Below are positions 57,236 through 64,000 of a stretch of DNA of 64,000 bases, piece after piece. The stretch covers positions 36,481,105-36,545,104 of the forward strand of contig OX457043.1 in NCBI GenBank assembly GCA_949752735.1, written 5' to 3'. Origin of the DNA: Lumbricus terrestris (Eukaryota > Annelida > Clitellata > Crassiclitellata > Lumbricidae). Both the position numbers and the translations under genes were made by a program. Position 1 is the first letter of the stretch. Each line of letters opens with the position of its first letter. The notes below the pieces were generated by a model. It did not search any database, was not told the origin of the DNA, and was given only the letters and a program-made list of their open reading frames with translations.

Positions 57236-58010
57236 CATTTTTATTGATCCCATTGCAATCATACATACATGTAACTAAGTATAAACATAATCAGAATTAA
57301 ACAAATTAACATAAAGAGTACGCAGAATAACAACGTGGGAGCAATAGGCTCACCAAAAGGGACAAGTCCCGCTGAGTAGGGGGCCTAACTACCATTCTGA
57401 AGTACAATAAGACAATGAATAGTGAGTAGTAAACCCGTAGGGAACGTTACATGTAGAATGCATAAAATTTACTTAACTATGAAACAAAGAAACAAAAAGA
57501 CAATTTTAAGGAACAGAAGCAAACACAACAGGAAAAAACACAGGAAAGATTAGGCCTACACAAAATAAACTCATCAAATGAAAAAGAAAATAATAAACTA
57601 TCAATAGCATGAGTAACCCCTCATACTATTTTCAGAAAACAAAGCACATTGTGTGCACACGTAAGATATGCTCGAAATGAGTGAAGCTATAGTTAACTTT
57701 CGAATGTTTATTGGGAGATTATATTCCATATGACAGAGCATTGGAATTTAATGGAGAATTTCCGAACATTTGTCTTTGCAAAAATAATACTGAATTCTCT
57801 ATTACCTCTATAGGCCTATAGTGAGTCCAGTAACTGGTATGCAATGTTGGAGAGAAATAGGAAGCGAAGGAAGAAGGGAGAAGGTTATTGGTGTCTGTTC
57901 AAATCCAATTTGCTTAATATTTATGAGTTTATGTTCAGCAAATAGGGGACCAGTATGACAGTTAACAGTGGATTTAGTGATTACTCGTATGGCTTTTTTG
58001 CAGGATCCTT
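57236..58010 (-). pseudogene. Non-LTR LINE 3' end, reverse copy
   Basis: On the minus strand broken frames include LRILQKSHTSN, LPSSFASYFSPTL and NSNALSYGI, the end of a Jockey/CR1-group reverse transcriptase ORF. A 3' UTR follows with CCTTTTGGTGAGCCTATTGC (near 57,350) and an AATAAAAATGTCTAATGTCT tail at 57,236. Stops in every segment show decay. Confidence 0.6.
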
Positions 58011-58129
58011 AAGGCAAGGAGATGGAAATCGTAGGTAGAAGTTCAAATTAAATTACTGTAAGTAAGGTAAGGATAGATTAAGGTGAAATACATGTTAGTA
58101 AGTCTAGGAAGAGACTCTCTTAATAATGC

Positions 58130-58470
58130 CTATGCTTTCGAGATTTTTAAACTTATTTCATCTATATGTACATTCCATTTTAGGTGCTGTAATCTCGGGC
58201 AAAAGTTACCATTTCTCAAAAAACCATACCATTTTCCCCGCGAAGATAGCTGATGACCTTTTTCATACACTACTCTTTCTCCCTTTTACTCCCTGTCTTC
58301 TCGGTCATCTTTTACCCGATATATGTTGTTGAAAGCCTGTACGAACCTCGTCGGAGGGCCTACGAAACTGATGGAGGGAGGGTGCCACGTCCACTTTCCC
58401 GGCACAATAGCTGGTGTGAAATAAGTAAATTTCTAAATGGGGGATTCCCACCTGGATCCGCCCCTGAGTT
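58130..58470. mobile_element. hAT-type element end, CAGGGGCGGATCCAG family
   Basis: The right boundary reads CTGGATCCGCCCCTG; its complement is a common hAT terminus and matches the MITE family at 39,509. The body contains AAAACCATACCATTTTCC and CTGATGACCTTTTT motifs like those of that family. The left end was not found. Confidence 0.5.
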
Positions 58471-58749
58471 CGCACCTATATACTACGGATATACCTTTTG
58501 GTTTCTTAACGAATTTCTCCGCACTATAGGATCTAAAGATACTGATGATACACACAGTGAAACTGAAGAATTTACATTTGGAAACCTCCATAAAAGTTCC
58601 TAATTTCCTGCTGTATAGCTCTTGCTAAAATACTTAAACGCAACCACTGTGTTTCCCCTCATGCAAAACTATCTGCTGCCCCCCCCCCGCCATATGGTCC
58701 CTCTGTTGACCGAGACTTGACACGTTTTGCATAGTTCTTCCTATTTGAA

Positions 58750-58970
58750 TGTTTTGGTTGGCTCCGCCACTGACTCCGCCCCTTCTGTGGCGATAATGGA
58801 ATGAAGCAGCCAATCACATCCGTCAGTTGCCACGTTGGGTGATTAATGAGGCTCTACAAAAGTTACCGTTGAGTCATAGACAGTGCCGACGACAGCAAAG
58901 GCGTCGTCTGTCCTCTCTCTCTTTCTCTCTCCCCCTCTCTCTCCCTCTCTCCCTCTGTCTCTCTCGATCC
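58750..58970 (+). promoter_or_regulatory. Candidate promoter and CT-rich leader
   Basis: Contains GACTCCGCCCCTTC (GC-box-like), then CAGCCAATCACA (CCAAT box) about 160 bp before an ATG, and a pyrimidine-rich leader (58,910-58,963). No TATA box is evident. This arrangement resembles a TATA-less promoter but is unproven. Confidence 0.3.
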
Positions 58971-58991
58971 ATGGCTGCTGCTGAGTTCGGA
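58971..58991 (+). CDS. Candidate first coding exon (7 codons)
   Basis: CGATCCATGGCTGCTGCTG gives a good start context and MAAAEFG, followed directly by GTAAGC, a possible donor. The next open segment begins after CACAG at 59,036, only about 45 nt away, which is too short for a typical intron. Any true second exon may lie further on. Very tentative. Confidence 0.2.
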
Positions 58992-59099
58992 GTAAGCAGA
59001 TAGACGACAGATGGTACTTTCACTTCTCCTCCACAGGACAGCGATGTTTTCGTCTCGTCAACGGAGGCAGAGACGATCTCATTCCTCTGCTGTCCATCA

Positions 59100-59150
59100 G
59101 CCAACGACGACGACGAAGGCGACAACGACGACGACGACGACAAGGACAAT
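59100..59150. repeat. (GAC)n/(AAC)n short tract
   Basis: CGACGACGACGAAGG-type units over about 50 bp. An open plus frame through it (DSDVFVSSTEAETIS upstream of it) is notable but unsupported. Confidence 0.7.
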
Positions 59151-59539
59151 AATTCTAACAGACTGCAGAATATGATAGTTATCTCGTTTCCAGAGTCGTC
59201 CATGCATTGTTTGAATCTTCACGGCGGATCATCGTATACCATATAATAGTAAGTAAATCGTTATCAATCGCACATAAAGTCGTTATTAGGTACTTATTGT
59301 TATATCCACTTAGTATTCGACATGAGTAGGCTACATGATCGATTGCATGTTTAACTATATGGTGTGCAGTAATACGCGATACAGCTTCAGTTTGCGTTGA
59401 CCTGTTCTGACGGTTGGAACAGACTCGATCGAGAGCAGAACGAAAATTGTAAAGTGCAGATTAATTTTAGCTGTGGCGCGCGCATTGTCTATGAGCTGTG
59501 AACCGTTCTTGCGAATCCCAGCCCAAGTATTTTTGACAG

Positions 59540-60125
59540 AATTGAATTTTTTTTTTCTCTCTCTCAACCAAAACAACAAACAAACATGATACAATTATGG
59601 CATTGAATAATACATTAACATGAATTTGGTGAAGAAGGGGAGACCCAGAAGGGATGGAAAATCCCGCTAATAGGGCCACCCATAATTCATGTAAAATATA
59701 AAAGAAAAACATGACAGAACATTCAATTGTAGGAATAAAAAAATGATGAGGGAGAGAGAAAAAAAATTAAGCAGTCGACATTTCTGTATATAACGAGAAA
59801 AACAACTCTTAACTAATGACTTAACTATAAAGACTTAACTAAGGGCTTGGCGAAAACCACTGAGCAGAAACCATAGCCATTACATATCAGGAAGTGTTTT
59901 AAGTAGATAAAGGCGAAGTTTATGCTTAAATAATCTTGTGTTAGGTAGGGAATGAAGATTATGTAGGGAGAGAGTTCCAACATTGGGAGCCAGTATATTG
60001 TATAGAGAACCGACGAGTGTTAGTATGTGCGTAGGGAAGGTCATAAACAGTTAATTTTCTAGTTGAATAAGAGTGGCGATCAGAGGTAAGGTTAAACAAA
60101 TCATTAAATACAAGTCATGGTTATA
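59540..60125 (-). pseudogene. Non-LTR LINE 3' end, reverse copy 2
   Basis: The minus strand reads LFNLTSDRHSYSTRKLTVYD, then TNTRRFSIQYTGSQCWNSLP, the typical SRxHxYxTR...FS..Y.G...WNSLP C-terminus of CR1/Jockey-group reverse transcriptases. Stops follow. The 3' UTR contains CCATCCCTTCTGGGTCTCCC and ends in an A-rich run near 59,550. Confidence 0.68.
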
Positions 60126-60644
60126 ACGGTACATAAAAAATAAAAAATAAAAAGCCTATGCACATGCGTGACAATCTAGTATACATGCGTGACAATCTAG
60201 TGCTTAGTTTAATTAGCTATAAGTCAGAGGTCAGGACTTAAAATCTTTGCCAATACTGGCAGAAGTCTTGAAACTTCTCTCTAAATTGCGCCGCAAACGA
60301 ACTCAGTTTTAAAACGAGTAGGCTACATCAGCTGCAGTGCACTGGTTATCCGACTCTTATATCTAAGTCTTATTATAGTCTAGAAAAGTTGACGAGTTTA
60401 CTATAATAATTGTGTGAAATGTCTAGATGCCTAGAGCGGAGTGACAACGCTGATAGCATCAACTGATTTCCAAATTTCATTGTGATCCGTTTAATTGAAT
60501 TGTAAAGATAATTGCGAAAGAAAGACAATCGCAATTTAAGTCAACTTTGCGTAAGGACATCATATAGAGACAAACCAATCAATGTCAATTGTAATCAAAT
60601 ACCAGTTGTTGATGCAGCTATTATAATGTTCGTCATCACACCCA

Positions 60645-60733
60645 CACCCACACACTACACACATACACGCACACGCACGCACACATACACGCACACGCAC
60701 ACACACACACATACACGCACACGCATACACACA
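60645..60733. repeat. (CA)n microsatellite
   Basis: CA repeats with CGCACG and TACACG variants over about 88 bp. Confidence 0.95.
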
Positions 60734-60754
60734 TTTAATTTTATTTTTTTTAAA

Positions 60755-61320
60755 TTGATTTGCTCTAGAGTTGACTGTGGAAACTACTATGTCTATGTTG
60801 GTCTCTCCTCTCTCAACCTTTCTAAACTTCAGTCAATACTCAATGCTGCTGCCCGCCTAATCGCTTGTCTTCACAAATTCTCACACATATCTGACTTCAT
60901 CCGGGACACTCTTCACTGCATGGCTTCCAGTACCTCAACGCATTGAGTTCAAGATTCTGACACTTATGCGCAACTCTCTTCTTAGGGTAGCCCCTTCATA
61001 TCTTCGGGTATACTGTGTAACCTGGTCTCCACTTTACCTGGCCGCTCAGCCCTTCGCTCGGCTACTAATGGCCTACTTGTTGTCCCTCGCATGCGCGTAG
61101 CTACGGCCCAATCTAGAAGCTTTGCTTATGTTGGTCCCTTTTGTTGGAATCGCCTTCCCCACAAGATTCGTCTTGAACTCCTTGGTCTTTCTCTTTCCTT
61201 GTTTCGTAAACGCTTGAAGACTATTCTATTTGATGGTGGGAGCACTATAGCTGGGGTCGGGAGCGCTACTGAATCTGTGAGCGGCGCTTTATAAATGTTC
61301 AATTACAATTACAATTACAT
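60755..61320 (+). pseudogene. L2-like LINE ORF2 C-terminus with tail
   Basis: The plus strand reads SKLQSILNAAARLIACLHK, then after a shift PVPQRIEFKILTLMRNSLL and APSYLR, then FAYVGPFCWNRLPHKIRLEL and LFRKRLKTILF ending at GSATESVSGAL-stop. Frame breaks separate the parts. The terminal codons overlap the 3' hairpin (GGGAGCGCT ... AGCGGCGCTTTATAA). It ends in an (AATTAC)n tail. Confidence 0.78.
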
Positions 61321-61324
61321 ACGT

Positions 61325-61350
61325 GCGCACACACACACACACACACACAG
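61325..61350. repeat. (CA)n microsatellite
   Basis: About 26 bp of CA directly after the LINE tail. Confidence 0.9.
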
Positions 61351-61354
61351 ATTG

Positions 61355-61880
61355 CTTGTGCGCTTATAAATATATGAAGATCAACATCAAGCCATCCACC
61401 AAGAATCACCAACAAAGAGAAGACGACCAAGACCTATTATGCTGTCACACGACATTCCTAAACTTATCCTCAGCATCACCATTCTTATTATAGGCAGTTT
61501 GCGGCAGCGTTACATTACGCTCACCATGATAATTATTTGTGTTGTTTGGATGGATGTTTCAAACTTTATAAGACAGGCAGGATATGCTATACTGACAGTG
61601 CTTTGTTTTACCAATTGTCTTTTAGAGTTGTGCTTTTAACTGCTTTGGTGCCCAGTTTTTACAATAGTGATACATTAGTTTTATTTCAGCATATAGTAAC
61701 AGTGATTGCTGACACCCAGTAGTAGGACCCATATGGTGACTATTTAAGTGTTAACTTCGATAAGAGAAGTTATTAAACTGTTATTTAATTATTGCAAGTC
61801 AATATCCGATTGAAATGTGAAACATTTAGTATTGTTCTTCAGCTATATACACTATAGGATTCAAGGCTCGATTCGCCACA
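61355..61880. other. Intergenic, nothing recognised
   Basis: Two overlapping frames of 61-66 codons at 61,439 and 61,537 have no family motif. No repeat structure is seen. Confidence 0.3.
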
Positions 61881-61949
61881 TTGCTTTATGTTCGAGTCTT
61901 CGACACATAATGATACAAGCATACAAGCATACAAATCTCCAATTTATTC

Positions 61950-62545
61950 TTCTTATCCAATAGTTTCCCTCCAGCTCTTCCCCTATCTTGAACTGCAGTA
62001 TGGTCTTCTTCCTCCAAATCAGTCAGGCTTCAGGGCTCATCACTCAATGGAAACTGCTCTTCTCTCGATCACTTCTCTCTGAAATCTATTCTGCTGTTGA
62101 CAGGTCTGAACTCTCCCTCCTGGCTATTTACGATGTTTCTGCAGCTTTTGATATGGTTGACCACAATATTCTTCTCCAGCGTCTTGAGATTCTTCTTATG
62201 GATTACACTACAGGGCCTATGTTGGTTTCGATCATATTTTGTCTGACCGTATACCAACATGGTTATCTCGGGTGATTCCAGAACTAAAATTAATGGATCC
62301 ACGTTAAACTGGGAGTTCCTCAAGGCTCTGTCCTGGGTCCTCTGCTCTTTATTCTATTTACGGCCGACATCCCTTCTCTTTTCTCACTCTCTGAAACAGC
62401 CGGTCATCTCTTTGCAGATGATGTACAAGCATACCAAGTTCATTTGGTTTGGCACACCCCAGAGCTTTCTAAAATTGATTTTGTTCTCTCAGAATTATTT
62501 CCTTACACCCTCTCCTCGACCGTTCGTGATCTGGGTGCTATACAT
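61950..62545 (+). pseudogene. L2-like LINE reverse transcriptase fragment
   Basis: Segments in different plus frames read LLPPNQSGFRAHHSMETALL, LLAIYDVSAAFDMVDHNILL, VPQGSVLGPLLF and FADDVQAYQV, the ordered RT motifs of L2/CR1. At least three frame changes separate them, so it is dead. It is truncated at both ends. Confidence 0.8.
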
Positions 62546-62629
62546 TAGATATATAGGCTAATTAGGTTAATTCTCTTATACAGATCTATAATCTCGCACA
62601 CTCTTCGTATTTCATTTAAGGCGTCTAAT

Positions 62630-63090
62630 GGCAATTCGGCGTTCAACCCCCACCAATCTGGCTTCACTAAACATCACTCCACAGAAACTCTACTTGTCTC
62701 TCTGTTTAATAAACTGGTTTTTGCCGTCAGTCATCAGCAAGTCTCCTGCCTCTGCCTCCTCGACATCTCCGCTGCATTCGACACCATCGATCACACCCCC
62801 CTCTTAATCGACTCTCTGCATGCTTCTTTTTGGGTCTCTGGCATTGCTCTACTGTGGTTCCAGTCTTATCTGTCTTCCAGATCCTTCTATGTTAAAGCAT
62901 CCAGTCACTGTTCACAACCCATTCCACTATCTTGTGGCGTTCCTCAAGGCTCCGTCCTGGTCCGTTGCTCTTCAGTCTCTACACCACTCCTCTTAAGTCA
63001 TCTCATAGAATCCTCGTCTGTTGACCACCATCTATACGCAGACGACACTCAACTCTTCATGTCTTTCTCCCCAGGCTCTTTTCCCACTAA
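62630..63090 (+). pseudogene. L2-like LINE reverse transcriptase fragment 2
   Basis: Plus frame: HQSGFTKHHSTETLLVSLFN, CLLDISAAFDTIDH, WFQSYLSSRSFYVKASS, CGVPQGSVL and LYADDTQLFMSFSP. The YADD catalytic motif is intact, but there is at least one frameshift between VPQGSVL and LYADD. It is a second copy in tandem with the fragment at 61,950, not its continuation. Confidence 0.8.
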
Positions 63091-63094
63091 TGAA

Positions 63095-63700
63095 GTAGTA
63101 AGGCTTAGATTACCGGGAAACCCCATCGAATGGCGATGCAACTGCAAATCCACAAATAGACCTAATGCAATTAACCATTGCTACAGTATTATTATGATCG
63201 TTTATGCAGTTCCTAAGACTAGTGATAGATATATTTTTCAGACGAATGACCGAAGTCTTCAGTGTCAGCGCAGCAATCCCTCTGGCGTGTCTGGTCAGCA
63301 AGCCATTAATTGTCCGATGTTGACTTTTGATGGCATCAATGACTGTCACTGATGGTCAGATCGCGTGTCTGGCTTTGGTATAGGCCTACCTATACGTGAG
63401 AGGTTGACCTGGATTCAAAGGTCTTGCTAACTAACCATAATATTACCATTAAACAGTGAAAACGGGACACGCATTACACATGTGAAGAGTACATTAGGAC
63501 AGCTTTTACACGGCATTGCAGTCTCTTGCCAGGTCCATAAAAAGGACCATAATAGTAATTATCCTCATGAATTGTTGCAACTTGGTCAAATGTAAGCGAT
63601 CGCATCAATTAGCATGCACGCATATGGTTCTGTCATGCAGTGCGTTTGCAGGCGGTTAAATAAAGTAGTACTTACTTACTTACTTAATATCTTTCTGCGG
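63095..63700. other. Intergenic, nothing recognised
   Basis: No family-level match. A (TTAC)n run of about 15 bp lies at 63,670. Confidence 0.3.
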
Positions 63701-63711
63701 CAGAAGAGCAG

Positions 63712-63900
63712 GGCAAGATCTGTTAGACAAGATCTGTTACAGTTAGAAAATATCTGTTGAAGAAGATCTGTCAGACAATATCGGTTGAAAAAGATCTGTT
63801 GAACAAAATCTGTTGGACAATATCTGTTGGACAAGATCCGCTGGACAAGATTTTGTAAGACAATATTATCTGTTAGACAAGATCTGTTGGACAAGATTCG
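63712..63900. repeat. 14-bp minisatellite AGATCTGTTGGACA
   Basis: About 12 degenerate units around AGATCTGTTGGACA with substitutions in most copies. The minus-strand frame through it is a repeat translation. Confidence 0.88.
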
Positions 63901-64000
63901 GAAGTGGAAACCTTTGCCTTTACCTCTCTTCTCCTCTCTTCTCTTCTCCTCTCTGTCGGTGATGGGGCGGGGGTTAGATGGAGCTGTCATCTGCGCATTC

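Overview
The window is eukaryotic and most likely from a marine invertebrate deuterostome; an echinoderm is my best guess. The evidence is one multi-exon housekeeping gene with long introns, a dense mix of hAT, mariner, LINE, SINE and LTR elements, very long microsatellites, and a Gmr1-like Ty3/gypsy element, a group described from deuterostomes. No prokaryotic features are present. The species call is inference.

Region 1 (about 2.4-21.1 kb, minus strand) holds the only gene I can assemble completely: the AP-1 clathrin adaptor medium chain (mu-1). Eleven exons from 21,086 down to 2,621 give 1,269 nt, a 422-residue protein. All junctions keep frame. Ten introns have canonical acceptors and nine have GT donors; intron 7 needs a GC donor. 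The introns carry an L2-like LINE end (6.2 kb), a tRNA-derived SINE (8.1 kb), a hAT element with 8-bp target duplication (9.3-10.5 kb), a complete LTR element (11.3-16.6 kb), and two 5'-truncated non-LTR retroelement ends (18.5-20.1 kb).

The LTR element has nearly identical LTRs, a 5-bp target duplication, a tRNA-Leu-type primer site and a purine tract. Its pol order is Gag, protease, integrase, start of reverse transcriptase, RNase H, which is the Gmr1 order. Parts of integrase and nearly all of reverse transcriptase are missing, although a 1,103-codon frame stays open.

Region 2 (about 21-64 kb) is accessory DNA. It contains hAT-type MITEs, mariner-like elements, SINEs, decayed LINE fragments, minisatellites (19-bp, 14-bp and a 33/50-bp array over 2 kb) and long microsatellites. 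Possible host coding sequence there is limited: an unrecognised 285-codon frame at 35.9-36.8 kb (minus), a candidate exon at 31.0 kb, a 50-codon frame at 33.3 kb and a possible promoter with first exon near 58.8-59.0 kb.

The most unusual signal is the palindrome TAGGCCTA. I count about 30 copies, with none in the first 12.8 kb and most beyond 22 kb. In a tandem array and in the integrase frame it looks like a 6-bp insertion at a TA dinucleotide. Other leads are an 8-bp target duplication split between two MITEs 15 kb apart, a 3' hairpin shared by LINEs and a SINE, and a GC-AG intron bordered by a minisatellite. Coordinates and translations were worked out by eye; exact repeat edges are approximate unless a target duplication is stated.
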